This document shows, piece after piece, positions 22,347-34,573 of a stretch of 64,000 nucleotides of DNA (position 1 is its first letter; each line of letters begins with the position of its first letter). The stretch comes from Blakeslea trispora (taxonomy: Eukaryota; Mucoromycota; Mucoromycetes; Mucorales; Choanephoraceae), in contig JAIWNE010000058.1 of the NCBI GenBank assembly GCA_025331445.1, positions 62,001 through 126,000 of the forward strand. The letters run 5' to 3'. The notes beneath the pieces are model-generated. The model saw nothing but the letters and a program-made list of their open reading frames with translations. It was not told the DNA's origin and did not search any database. Made by a program: the position numbers and the translations under genes.

Positions 22347-25300
22347 ACTAATAGAATGACTCTATGGACGTTGATGAAGCTTCTGAATTACTCAATTCTA
22401 AAAACCAACAAAATGCACGCATGCAATGTTCAGCATGTCATCAGTTTGGACATTTGCGTAGAACCAACCGTCTTTGTCCTTTGTATACTCCTCCCAGTAT
22501 TACCAGAAGCCGTCAAAACAGCACCAGAGCAGCTATGCAAACCGATGACCTCCCCGAAAGACATAGCTTTGGTGGTATGTCACACAGACGCTCTTTCTGT
22601 CAGCCTTTTATGTGGCCTGAAAAGCGTGCTGAAGGTGGCGCTTCAACTGCCAGATATCAGCTTTACTGCGGGTTGGGAGACAAGTTTTGAGCCCCTTAAC
22701 ATCTACTCCTCAATTAATAGCTGATTTGTTGAAGGGCTATGACAATCGTAGCAAGGAGTTCAAGTCAAACATACGTGGATACAACAACGCTCTTGGATTC
22801 ACATCCTAAGGAGTAAACCTGGACAGTAGCGTTCAAAACTCACGAGGAGGAGCATACGCCTTCAGAATTCATGGAAGTCTCTACCACCGAATTGGATCTC
22901 TCCTTCCATCTGAGAATGTAGCACCTGCTTTTGCTCAAGTTTATGTGTACGATGCGAGCAACGAAATCAATAATAGACATTCAGTTGCCAATCATCTTGA
23001 GATTCAAACCTTGGGATTGCTTCAAAACTTGATGCATGAAGTCAATCCTATAGTCAGGGATTTCAAGACAATGGCTCAGTTTATTAGTGAGAACCCAGAC
23101 CAGATTTCAGACATTTCGATGGTGTTTAGAGCAGAGGGTGCACCTGACCCCAGAAGATACAACGCACTTACCACTTCCACTGAGGTTGGTATCTTGCTCT
23201 TAGGTAGCGGTAGAAGAGAGGAGGATGAGCAGTCAAAGTACCGCGACATCATCATTCGACCTCAAAATGGAGGTCTACAGAGGATTAATGAGTTAAATCA
23301 GATGTATGACCCAATGTCCTATGTCTTAATCTTCCCAAAGGAACAGTGTGATTGGAACAAGGACTATGTGTCTTTGAGCGGAGTAAAAGTAACTGCTATA
23401 GTGTTATAGCTTTCGTTTAATGTACAGGGGATCAGAACACTGTTTGCATTTGTATGAAAAACTTTTCCATCAGTTCATTGTTGACCTATATGCAAAAATT
23501 GAGCAATTTCGCTTAAACTTCATACGAAACAATCAATCCAGCTTTCGTTTTGAGTTGTACCGTGGGCTCCAAGATGCAGTTGCTCACGATGACACAGATG
23601 CCAATTCACTAAGATTGCAAGTGATTCTTCCACGCACTTTTTTCAGAGGGCCAAGTCATATGGCTCAACTCTACCAAGATGGAGTGAGTATCGTAAGAAG
23701 GCTTGGCAAGCCTGATTATTTCATTACATTTACTTGCAATCCTACTTGGCCTGAGATCAAGAATGAACTCTTATTTGGACAAACTGATTCTGATCGACCA
23801 GACCTTTGTTCTAGAGTTTTTCGGTTGAAGCTCAAAGAGCTAATGAAAGACCTCATCAAGAATGATATTCTGGGCAAAGTGATCGGTCATGTTAGCGTGC
23901 TTGAGTTTCATAAATGTAGGCTGCCTCATGCTCATATTTTGATTATTGTGAGACCTGAAGACCAGTTGAGAAGTGTAGATGATTATGACAAAATGGTGAC
24001 TGTTGAAATACCAGATTAAGTCAAGTTCCCTTTGGCTTATGAAACTGTTACAAAAAATATGATGCACGGCCCATGTGGCTTGCTTGATCCCAGAGCTGTG
24101 TGCATGAAAGAGGGAAAATGTTCAAAGGGATTCCCTAAGAAATTTGTGGATAGAACTGTTGCTGCTGAGTCTGGATATCCAGTGTATAGAAGAAGAAGGG
24201 ATGGCAGAGGTGTTGGTAGAAGGAATGGAGTTATATTGGATAATTCTTGGGTGGTCCCACACAACGTCTATTTGTCTACCAAGTATGATGCGCACATCAA
24301 TGTAGAAATTTGCAGTACTGTCTCGGCTGTCAAATACATTTACAAATATGTGCACAAAGGTCATGATAGAGCAAATGTTGTCATTAGCAACAATAACAAT
24401 CAACAACAAAACAGTAGCAGCAGTAGCAATCAAGGCGTAATCGTTCATGACGAGATAAACCATTTTGTGGGTGCGCGCTACGTATCAGCCATAGAGGCTG
24501 CATAGAGAATATTTGATTTTTCGCTTCATAAGGAATATCCTCTCCATCAGCGTCTAAGTGTACATCTTCCTGGACAACAAGCTGTGTTTTTCGAAAAAGG
24601 TAGCAACCTGAGAGAGGTCTTGGCTTCGGATGCAGCAACTAAGCATACGACTCTCACAGCTTGGTTTGAATGCAATCGGGAAGACCCTGATGCACGCCAA
24701 TTTTTGTATACCGAGCTTCCTGAACACTATACATGGCAAAAGAGTGATTGCAAGTGAAAAAAAAGACAAAGAGCCTTGCAAGAAACCATTGGTCGAATAT
24801 ACTCAGTATCGCCGAGAGAACCTGAGAAGTTTTATCTTCGTTTGCTGCTTAGTATGTTCGTGGAGCTAAAAGCTTTGAAGAAATGAGAACTGTGGATGGA
24901 GTGTTGTATGAGGCTTTTCAAGCAGCAGCTCGGGCCAGAGGTCTTTTAGCAGATGATGAACAATGGGACCTATGCTTGCTAGAGGGTAACACCTTTAAGT
25001 CTGCAGTGATGCTTAGGAAGCTATTTGCGGTTATTCTGTTGTCCTGTGAGCCCTCAGACCCATCGAGACTTTGGAATACATACAGAGACAACCTTGCTGA
25101 TGACTATTTGCAAGCCCAAAGATCTCGATTGACAGAAGAAGTACCTCAGCTAAACGACCAAACGAGGAATGTTGCATACGGTAATTCTCTTTTGGATATT
25201 GACGATATCTTGAGTGCTCAAAACAATCGCAGCGCTGATTTTGATGGATTCGTGTTGCCTACTATTGATACTAGAGGCAACCATTTAAGCGAGTATGGAG

Positions 25301-26826
25301 GCATGCACAGAAATGAGAGAGAGCAACGTGAGCTATGTGAAGAAGCAGCAATGTCTATGTTTGATCCTGTAGGTTTGCCTTTCAATGAAAACCAGCGAAC
25401 AATATTCAATATTGTTATGGAAGCTTTCAATGCAGGTCAAATAGTTGGTGGTGTCCCCGCTCATCTTGACAATAACCTTTTCTTCATTGACGGTCCAGGC
25501 GGCACAGGTAAGACATACATCTTCAATGCTATACTTCAGGCTGTTAGACGAACAAGAAATATTGCTCTCTCAGTCGCAGTTAGCGGAACAGCCGCTCTTC
25601 CTTTGAAGGGTGGTTCTACAGCGCACTCAAGGTTCAAAATACCCATTAGTTGTAGTGCAACTTCGGTCTGTAACATGAGACCTAATTCCATAGCTGCCAA
25701 CTTGGTAACATTTCAGCTCTAATTGTATGGGACGAAGCTTCAATGATTAGCCGAGATGTTCTGGAAACAGTAGATAGATCATTTAGAGATATAATAAAAA
25801 AGAAAGACCAAAGATTATCTCAGGTACCCTTTAATGGTAAACTCACTGTGTTTGGCGGAGACTTTCGTCAAGTTTTGCCATCGTGCCCAACGGAAGCAAA
25901 GACGAGATTACTGAAGCAAGTGTTTTGACCTCGTCTCTCTGGACTCGAGTAAAGGTGCTTCAATTAACCACGATCATGAGAGTACAGAAGGCTCTATCTT
26001 TGAATGACTCCAACTCGGCTCAAATTTTGCAAGAATTTGCCACATTCTTACTCTCTATTGGGAATGGCTCTTATCTTACTCTTCCACAAGCACTTGACAC
26101 CATTCGCATTCCAGATCATATGCTTTTGCCAGGCAATAGCATTACTGATCTTTGTAAGCATGTGTATAACGACTTTGAGCAAGCAGTAGATGTCGAACCC
26201 GAAAACTTAGTTTCGAGGGCTAACTTAACGCCAACCAACACCAACGTTGCTGAGGCTAACAATTGGTTGTTGAGCAAGTTTCCCGGTAAATGCAAAGAGT
26301 ACCTCAGTACTGATACTGCTTTGAGTGCAGATGATGCGTTGATACTGCCACCAGAATTTCTTAATTCCTTAGACTGCGGCAGCATTCCTCCTAACAAGTT
26401 GCAAATCAAAGTCGGTTCTCCTGTGATGGTGCTAAGAAACTTGGATCCATTGCAAGGCATCTGCAATGAAACAAGGATGATTTGTCGTGCTTTTATGCCC
26501 AATTCTATTCACGCTGAGGTTGCAACAGGTCCTTATAGAAGACAACTTTTTTTGATACTTCGAATTACAATTCATATGACCGTTGAACAACTTGGTGATG
26601 AGTTTAAGCGATGCAACTTCCTATTCGTCCAGCCTTTGCTATGACAATAAACAAGTTGCAAGGCCAAACCTTAGATTCAGTTGGTCTTTATCTACCTGTA
26701 CCTGTATTCTCGTACGTCGCTCTCTCGGGTAAAAAGACCAGAAGACATCAAAATTTTAACTACCGCTCCTTCATCAACTCTACCAAACTTAGAGGGAAAA
26801 TACACATCAAATATTGTTTATGCTGA
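22034..26826 (+). pseudogene. Helitron 2 Rep-helicase, heavily damaged
   Basis: The order matches Helitron 1: zinc-knuckle units (CASCNQPGHSRRT after a frameshift near 22062; CSACHQFGHLRRT at about 22423), then Rep with FITFTCNPTWPEI, LPHAHILIIV (about 23920) and VKYIYKYVHKGHDRA (about 24330), then helicase with an intact FFIDGPGGTGKTYIF (about 25480), VWDEASMI, FGGDFRQVLP and [11 protein letters not shown] low-complexity Asn/Gln/Ser insert (about 24390-24430) is absent from Helitron 1. Lesions include TGA 22688, TAA 22807, TAA 24017, TAG 24503 and frameshifts near 23400, 24755, 24860, 25708, 25900 and 26600. An apparent intron lies at 22191-22354. Inactive. Confidence 0.85.
22191..22354 (+). 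other. Apparent intron containing a 93-nt poly(A) tract
   Basis: GTAAGT at 22191 and TAACTAATAG ending at 22354 give a canonical donor, branch-like and acceptor set between two zinc-knuckle exons of the Helitron 2 gene. Bases 22252-22344 are 93 consecutive A residues. The intron would be about 70 bp without it, a typical size here, so the tract looks like an expansion or an inserted poly(A) tail. An assembly artefact is possible. Confidence 0.6.
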
Positions 26827-27110
26827 AATATTTCGCAATTAAGACTTATTCACTCTCCCTATCCCTGATTTATGACCTTTAACTTTTATTTCCAACACAG
26901 TACTCCAATCCTTTCTATACTAGCTCTTAATCTTATTTATGTTTCATTTATGCCTTTTCTATGTCCTATTTATGCCCCGTTTATGCCCCACTTATGCATT
27001 AATCAATCTAATAAATCTCTCTATTCCTTATGCTTCATATTAAAAATCTCAACTGTCTAACTGGGTCTAATTTATTTATTCACTACCCGTGAGGGCCCCC
27101 GGAGGGCGAC

Positions 27111-27144
27111 GCCGTAGTTGAGCGTAGCGAGACTGCGCGGCTAA
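27111..27144 (+). other. Helitron 2 3'-terminal hairpin and CTAA
   Basis: GCCGTAGT...ACTGCGCGGC can pair as a stem with GAGCGTAGCGAG in the loop, followed directly by CTAA and then T. The aligned minus-strand sequence at 37317-37285 has GCCG, GAGCGTAGC and CGGCTAG in the same order. Confidence 0.6.
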
Positions 27145-27858
27145 TATCTTACTGAAATCTTTTTAATAAACGACAAATATCTCTTTTTTAATTTTTCTTC
27201 TGCTTTTAAAAAGAACTTGTATTTGTCTGCCAGAATTTACTTGTTCTCACATCTTATAATCAATAATATCTTATGATGATACTACCAATCTTACGATTAA
27301 CTTGCGTTATCTTCACTCAGTGTTATTAATCGGACTCTTCAATTTATTAAATTGTTTCACAAAAGTCCAAGGAAACCGTACCTTTTCTATCAAATAAATA
27401 TTGTGTATCTCTGAACTGTTTTTGGTTCTTAAACGATCTCTTTATTGTCTAAATTTATAAGCTTTACCACGATTCTACGTACTTAAGCTTATTTCAACAT
27501 ATTAGATTGATATTATAATTGAAGTTCTGAACACTCCTATTCTAACAAAGCCTTTGAACCATCATTGTGTTCTTTACGAAGCGTGAATAAAATTGCTCTC
27601 TATAACTTTACCTCGAAAACACGAACCAAAGTTATTTAAATTGAACATAGTGTCCTTAATTTTCTCTCCATCGTTATAAACAACACCCATAATATTACAT
27701 TATGATCACCGGCGAACACAAAAAAGTTTCCTCTCAAATGTCAAATTTAAATGCCTTAATGCTGATTTTGATAAACAACCATGTCTGGAAATGTATAAAA
27801 AGAAAGAGGTTTTGATATCAATTAGATTTACTTTTTATTCAATACATAAAAAATTACC
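27145..27858. other. Non-coding leader region before Helitron II gene, with TATA box
   Basis: No gene is seen. A TATA box (TATAAAAA, 27794-27801) lies about 60 bp upstream of the ATG at 27859, the usual spacing in this window, and is the likely promoter of the following gene. Confidence 0.55.
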
Positions 27859-29072
27859 ATGTTCCATACTTTTCGTGTACGCGATAACAATTTGTCCTCC
27901 TTCACAGCCGTTCAAAAAAGACAAGTAAAAGCTTTCCAAGACTTTGTTATGAAGAAGCCTGATGGGTTCTGCTCCATTTGCTTAAAAGTGCTCTATCCCG
28001 AGAATTAGCATTATAGAAGCATCAGTACCGAAATTCCTTTGCCTTGCTTGAATTGGAAGCTTGAACCACTTAGTCATACTGAGGATGAATCTATGAAGAT
28101 GGTGTGCAAGGATCATGTCCACACGTTGCCTGCAGATTTTTCTAAATTCTCAATGGTGTATCCAGGTACAGTAAATTATGACTGCTTGTATTTTGTTACT
28201 AACATTTATGCAATTCAGGTGACCTTGCTCCTGAGACAAAGGATCTCAATTACGGAGAAAGATCAGTCTTGTCTCCTATCAAGCTCATGTCCCAGATTAC
28301 AAGAAAGTCGTCATTGTGTCATGGAAGAATTGGCCACTTTGAAGTCAAGGGTCCTATGTATACAACTCACAACTATGAATTCGCCGAAATGGCTTATGGT
28401 GGTACTTTGAGTTTGTTCTTTGTTCGTGGCGACCCATCTATGATTAGAAAGAAGAAGGTTGAAGACGCTTATCGAGCTTTGCAGCAAATACACCCTTTGT
28501 TGGCACGCTATAACATGCCCAAATTAACTTTCTCTTTGGTCAACTACCACATTTCTGAGAACAAAAAACATGTCGATATTGAAAAAGGATGGCTGAACAA
28601 TGCTCTTTTTGCAAACGAAGATGTCAATCCTCAAGCAACTGATGTAGAATTTAAGGACTTAGTCATAGGCGAAGACAACGTCGGAAAAATGATCCGCTAC
28701 TCTCATCCTAGTCTGTTGGCCCTCATTTTCCCGTATCTTTACAACAACTGCACTGGTCATTATTCATCAGTACCTCAGAGTTTGCCAGAATTTTCCGCTC
28801 GAGAAGGTATCTGTGGTTTGCCTGAAAATCAAGGTGGTGTCTCTGTTGCAACAATGAAAGAAGAAAGCCTCTCTATATACGCAAAAAGTAGATTGCTTAT
28901 CCAAGACAGAAGATTTGCCAGAGATCCTTCCTTCTTGTTCTTTATGTTGGACTTGATTGAAAAGAGGAATATAGCATCTGCTTACAGATTTGTGGTTTCC
29001 ACCAAGGGTCGAAACAATTTGAGCCAAAGCGATGTCGTCAACCCTTTAATTGAAAAAATGAACAAGAACATA

Positions 29073-30717
29073 CACTGACGCCCAAAAGTGTTCAAATGTT
29101 TTCACTTTTTACGGTTTTTCGGAGTTTCCGGGGGTTAAAACTCAATTTCATGAGATGACGCCAGCCAATAAAATGTAGATAATACTCTTTCCTTTCTAAC
29201 GCAATTTGAATCACCGCATTTGGTTTTGTGTAACAAAAGTTACAGTGCTTCAAAGTCAGACAAAACATTTGAACACTTTTGGACAGGTATAAAAAAATGA
29301 AAAGGATCTTTATTAACTCCACTTTAGTACTTTGTCCAATAGCCTTTTGCCTTTATACACTGTTCTATACGATTGGGCATGCTATTTATGACATTTTGAC
29401 AGTCTTGGATGGTAATTTTCTTATATTAAACCTCTTGCATCCTCTCATTAAGCTCATTCATGCCACTTGGAGGAGTTGGATACTCATTAAGACGGCGCTT
29501 CAACAGGGACCACATATTTTCAATTGGATTTAGGTCCGGTGATTGAGGAGGCCACTCCATGACTTGATAATCCTGGTTTCCCAGGTATTTTATCACGCTT
29601 TTGGCCTTATGCTTAGGATCGTTATCCTGCTGGAACCAGACCTGAGAACGGTTTAAGCCCAGTTCTTCGCACATGAACTCGATGGATTGTTTCAGTTCGT
29701 CTTCCAAAATGGACTGATAAAGGGTCTTGTCCATGTTTCCATCGATCTTGCACATTCAGCCTACTCCTGCTGCAGTGACAGCACTTTAAATCATGATACT
29801 ACCACCTCCGTGCTTTACTGTCGGCTTAACATGCCTAGGTTGAATGGCCTCGTTGTCGCGAATCCAGGCCCATGTGCGACCGTCGGAGTTAAACCGGTTG
29901 ATTTTTGTTTCATCTGTAAATATAACACGTGCCCAGTCCGCTTCAGTCCAATCGCGATTAGCACGACACCATGCAAGACGCTTCTTCGCATTGACTTTCG
30001 TGATTAATGGTCGGCTTTCCTTTTCTATAGCAGCAAGACCAAGCGAATTCAAAGCCCGACTAACAGTTTGGCGACTCACACTGACACTGTGATCACGTTT
30101 GAGTGCTCTACAGATGTCTACAGCGGATTTTTCTCCACCCCTGGTCATTTGATGAACACAATAGTGCTTATCAGTAGGTGTCAGCTTTTTGGGACGACCT
30201 GCTTTTTGAATTTTTTTGCCCGGATTAACTGTTTTTGAGATTGTATGAATTGTACCCAGACTCAATTTACACTCCGAAGCCACTTGACGGAATGATTTCC
30301 CGTTTTGGAGCAAGGCAATGACGTCGTTGCGTTGTTTACTTGAAATAGAGCGCATCTTGATGTGGTTGACCAAAAAATGATAAAATAAACTTACTTTGAT
30401 ATGAAAATGTGTGTATGAGATGTGGAATACTGGAAAGCGCAAAAAAAACGAGATATCTATAAGTCAAACTGCGGTTGTGGCCAAATCGTGGTTTTTTTAA
30501 TACCTGTCCAAAAGTGTTTAAATGTTTTGTCTGACTTTGAAGCACTGTAACTTTTGTTACACAAAACCAAATGCGGTGATTCAAATTGCGTTAGAAAGGA
30601 AAGAGTATTATCTACATTTTATTGGCTGGCGTCATCTCATGAAATTGAGTTTTAACCCCCGGAAACTCCGAAAAACCGTAAAAAGTGAAAACATTTGAAC
30701 ACTTTTGGACGTCAGTG
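29073..30717 (-). mobile_element. Tc1/mariner-like element 1, 218-bp terminal inverted repeats
   Basis: The element is flanked by TA at 29071-29072 and 30718-30719 and starts and ends with CACTGACG. The left arm 29073-29290 and right arm 30500-30717 are reverse complements with only a couple of differences. Each arm itself begins and ends with inverted copies of CCAAAAGTGTTCAAATG, giving two oppositely oriented candidate transposase sites per end. It sits within the Helitron family II gene. Near-identical arms point to recent insertion, although the transposase frame is already broken. Confidence 0.92.
29324..30355 (-). pseudogene. Tc1-like DD34E transposase, three nonsense codons
   Basis: Start MRSISSKQR at 30355, stop at 29324, 343 codons. 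An N-terminal paired helix-turn-helix region (FRQVASECKLSLGTIH; AGRPKKLT) precedes the catalytic core: VIFTDETK, QQDNDPKH and NPIENMW, with 34 residues between the second Asp and the Glu. Three in-frame stops interrupt it: TAA after GGGSIMI, TGA before MCKID and TAA after MQEV. The C-terminus SMPNRIEQCIKAKGYW is typical of Tc1 transposases. It would cut at TA sites if intact. Confidence 0.9.
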
Positions 30718-33646
30718 TAGTCTCTACCGTTCCACCTCAAATCCGCTCTTCATATGCATACATGAGAAAAAACTTCCTTGACCTTCAGTGTATTATTGAG
30801 AATCTTGGTGCTCCCCAGCTTTTCTTGACGTTCACTTGCGATGACAAGAGTGAAGACTTCAAGAACATTCTTCGAGACGATGTCCAGCTTCCCTGGGAAG
30901 ACCCTGTTCTCTTCACTCTGCACTTCAAAAGAAAATGGCAAAAATTCTTTACTGATTACATTTGCAAGAAGTTTGCTGCACAAATTGGAGGTATAAAGGA
31001 ATTCAGCTGGTTCATGGAAATTCAAGACAGAGGTAGCCCACACATTCATATGGTGCTTTGGACCAATAAGTCAGTTTAGGAGCTTATAGAGATGAATGTT
31101 GTTCATACTTGGTTCCCAGAAGGTACTACTGCTGATGATCCTATGATGCATGGACTAGTCAATCGATTGCAACTTCACAAATGCAATCTCAAGTAAGTTT
31201 CATTATGTCAATTTTTTAGAACAAAGATACTAATCATCAATTGTCAATCTATAGTTATTGCAAAAAAGGTGATCCAACCAGAAAATGCCGCTTTGGTTAT
31301 TCCAAACCTTATTCTCCTGTCACTGTACTTGATTCTGAAAGCCGGTGTACCTACAAGCGTGATGTTGGTGATGCCTATGTTAACAATTATAACCCCTACC
31401 TCTTGGCTGTTTTCCGTACATCTATGGATATCCAGTACAATGATGGTCCCCAGGCAGTAAGATATTTGGCAAAGGATGACTACGAAGCCAAAATTTTGCT
31501 GAAGAATATCTAGCTTCAAAACCAAGGCTATTACAAGAGAACATCATACGTATCAGAAAGAGAGCACTACTCGACTCGTATCGTTGGAGCAGTAGAAGCA
31601 ACTTACGATTTGATGGGGTGGAGAAAGCACAGCAACTCAAGAAATGTGTTGTTCCTTAGTACCAGCCTTATAGGTCAAGACACAAGACGTTTGCGAACTG
31701 ATATCAAGGAGCTAAATACTGAAGATGACAAAATTTATTCGCTCACTCCAGTTGGTATGTTGCTTACTCACAAACAACTATACATACACACATTCTCAAA
31801 CTTTTTTCTTTATAGAAATATATGAAAAACGAGAAGATGCAGAAAACTTGACCATGCCACAATTCTTCAGCTTCTACAAAAGAGTATACACAGACATCAG
31901 ATACACCACTGTAAGAGATGTTACTCGACCTTTTTATCCTCCACCGTTACCAGAATATGTACAATGCTTCCGCAAACTTGTGTTTAAGCTTATCAAAGAC
32001 AAACCACTCTTCTGGAAAACGTTCGATCAAAGCGAGATGAATGGTGAAAGCTTCTATTACCAGCAAATTGTGCTGAAACATGCCATATTTAATGCTACTT
32101 ATCAAGAGAAAATGAGCTCTTTTGGAACATTTAAAGGTTAGTTGCACTTGACTACAATAAGAGTAGCTCAAAGATACTAACTTTGGTTGAATAGATTATT
32201 ATGAGCATCTTCTCAACGAAGGCTTGATAGAAGCTCACAGAAGAGTCAACATCACTTCGCTCGATGACATTGCTGATATTGAAAGAGGACTTGATACCTG
32301 TCGTGATGAACTTTCTATGATGCAATCTATGGCTAATCAAAGTCAAAAGAGTATCTTTGAACAAGTTACTACCGAACTCGAGCTCAACTCAACCGCTATT
32401 ATCTCTGGAGCTGCTGGAACTGGAAAATCGTTTGACTTAAGAATGTTGGAAAGACACTATAGATTGCAAGACTACAAGGTAACTGAGACAAAAACAAGTC
32501 ATCTTACCAGTCGCAGTTAATTAACACTGTAATGATTTTATATAGGTCTTTAAACTTGCACTAACAGGTGTCGCTGCTCACAACATTGCTGGCCAGACTG
32601 TGCATAGATTCTTTGGTTTGACAAATGTATCTGCTGTTCCCAACTTTTTGGTTCTCGATCAATATGTCAAGCTGTATTCAAAGATCCTTTTGTTAATAGA
32701 TGAATATTCTATGATAAGCGCCAAACTTTTTGAATCTATAAATGATGCATTGGTCAAGACTACCCAAGGAGCAACCATTATGGGAGGAATCGAAACCGTT
32801 CTTTTTGGAGATGTTGCTCAACTGTTACCTATCGAGCATAAAGAAGGCAAGATCTGGGAGTCTGAATTGTTCAACGCTGTTCCTCGCTTTTCTCTAACTG
32901 ATCCTGTTCGACAGCAAGATGAACGCTTTGTAAAGATTTTAAACAAAGTACGAAACCACCAGTATGACGAATCTGTCATTGCATTTATCAATGAAAGAAC
33001 TGTTCTCAAATGCGACCTTCCTCTTTCCTACTTGCGGCTTTACACCACCAGACAGAGAGTTACTACTGCGAATCAAAAGGACTTCACTGGTTTTCCTGGT
33101 GAAGAAATGGAGTTCAAGGCACACGATTCTTTTGTTGGTAATGAGCGCACTGCAAAAATTGCATCGAGAGAAACAAGACTGCTGGATAACCTCTTTCTCA
33201 AGCCAAACATGCCTGTCATGATTATCCACAACTTGCATGTCCCCAGTGGATGGGTAAACGGTACCATTGCCTTGGTTGAGTACATGGAGGAGGAAAACAT
33301 TTGCCTGAAGAAGACCTTGCCCAACGGAGATGATGCTATATACTGGATTCAGCGCATAAGCCGCCAAGTGCCTGGTACTAGCTATGCAAGGACCCAGTTT
33401 CCTATCGTTCCTGCCTTTGCCACAACTATTCACAAAGCACAAAGCGCAACCATCGACTGCGTTGGCATCCACTTGGACAATATGCTCTCGCATGGTCAAC
33501 TCTACGTTGCCATGTCTCGAGTTAGAAAAATTGAAGATTTGTACTTTTTTGGGCCTGAAATGCCTCTCAATATCAAAAGAAAATTCGGTGCTGATGTAGA
33601 TGCCGTAGAAATTATTAGAAACAAAAAACGCTCTGTCGCTTTGTAA

Positions 33647-34402
33647 CATAAAATAAAATATCTTTTGCCTAAATCTCAATCATCGTTTCTTATAAACGAG
33701 CTCAATCAAAACTAAAACATCACCGACGAACATCCCCGATCCTTGAGCAAAATGATCGGCTGCCGTTTTGGACTGCCATAATTTTTGAGCTGAGCTGAGC
33801 ATACAGAACAGCACTCTCTTATTATTCTTTTTTCTTTTTTCTTTTTTCTTTTTTCTTTTTTCTTTTTTCTTTTTTCTTTTTTCTTTTTTCTTTTTTCTTT
33901 TCTTACATCTTTAGAATAGTCAAAATCAATAAATATTAACCTAGACATAATACGTTTATTCATGTACAAAAGCAACACCTTTTTAAAAAGTGCTAGTTTA
34001 CGATGACATGTCTTAAATGCATGAATTTTGATTTTTAGAGAGCAGTCAGGTTCCAGTTCGAAATCCTTTCACTTAAATATTAAGATAGGTGTTGTGACAA
34101 AAGTTAAGATACCTATGCCACAATACTTTTTTTTACTAGTAAAGAAGTTCGATACCGACGAAATACCTATAAAAAATTGTGACGAATTATTTCGTTACAC
34201 AAGGCTTAATTTTAGTGACCAAATAATTTTTTGTAACTCAAGGTCCTGATACATAAAGTTCTTTTCATAAAATACTTCTTTACCTGCAATGATCTTTCAG
34301 TGAACATGTTTCATTATTTAGTACTGGTGTAATCACCAAAATTTTACTAAGGAATTTTCAAACGTTAAAGGTGACAAACACCACTCACAATTTACAAATT
34401 GG
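33647..34402. other. No gene; microsatellite-bearing spacer
   Basis: Spacer after the Helitron II gene. It contains the 7-bp microsatellite listed separately and a 73-codon open frame (34028-34249) without recognisable features or promoter. Confidence 0.5.
33826..33904. repeat. Microsatellite (TTTTTTC)n
   Basis: About eleven near-perfect copies of a 7-bp pyrimidine unit. Open frames across it are pure artefacts of the repeat. Confidence 0.9.
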
Positions 34403-34512
34403 ATAATGCTACGTCCACTCCACCGTCCACTTCAAAAATCCCTTCAGACACCCTAGAAAAGTTCTGTCCACTCCTGAATTTTTGTTATGATAGTAATTAT
34501 CCCTCCCCCATT
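34403..34512 (+). repeat. MULE-like terminal repeat, 5'-end orientation
   Basis: ATAATGCTACGTCCACTCC and the following 90 bp match, in reverse complement, 63673-63792 next to the SWIM/OTU MULE-like genes. The repeat carries several CCACTCC/TCCACT motifs. No transposase of that type lies beside this copy, so it is a lone end, a short non-autonomous derivative, or the displaced partner of the 63.7-kb end. Confidence 0.65.
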
Positions 34513-34573
34513 TCTATTACACTGCGGGAAAAATTATAATTGTTTTATGTCTGGAAAACCCTATTTTGGATAT

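Larger units (their letters stand above)
21532..27144 (+). mobile_element. Helitron 2 (autonomous-type, degenerate)
   Basis: The 5' end TCGTAAAAAACAGTCAC at 21532 follows A. The 3' end CTAA at 27141-27144 is followed by T and preceded by a GCCG...CGGC hairpin, matching the A^TC...CTRR^T rule of Helitrons. The element holds four G-rich units, a spliced N-terminal region, a Rep-helicase pseudogene and a TTATGCCC array at 26940-26998. Its 3' hairpin aligns with that of the minus-strand Helitron ending at 37285, which supports the end assignment. Confidence 0.65.
27859..33646 (+). pseudogene. Intron-containing Helitron family II Rep-helicase
   Basis: Start MFHTFRVRDN at 27859. Introns, all with GT..AG, are 28166-28218, 31193-31254, 31755-31815, 32137-32194 and 32479-32545; reading phase is restored across each. 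An N-terminal CSICLKVL pair is followed by a Helitron-like N domain (GGTLSLFF), Rep motifs QLFLTFTCDD and DRGSPHIHMVLW (HUH, about 31045), a zinc-like YCKKGDPTRKCRFGY, then helicase motifs GAAGTGKS (about 32411), LLIDEYSM, FGDVAQLLPIEH, TIHKAQSATID and YVAMSRVR. The protein differs clearly from Helitrons 1, 2 and D. Lesions are TAG at 28006, 31077 and 31511, plus a Tc1-like element at 29073-30717; removing that element and one TA restores the frame exactly (MNKNI|VSTVPP). No ends were identified, so the mobile-element limits are unknown. Confidence 0.8.

Noticed and set aside
33712..33978. Lysine-rich open frame on the minus strand
   Set aside because: Its composition is produced entirely by the 7-bp microsatellite.
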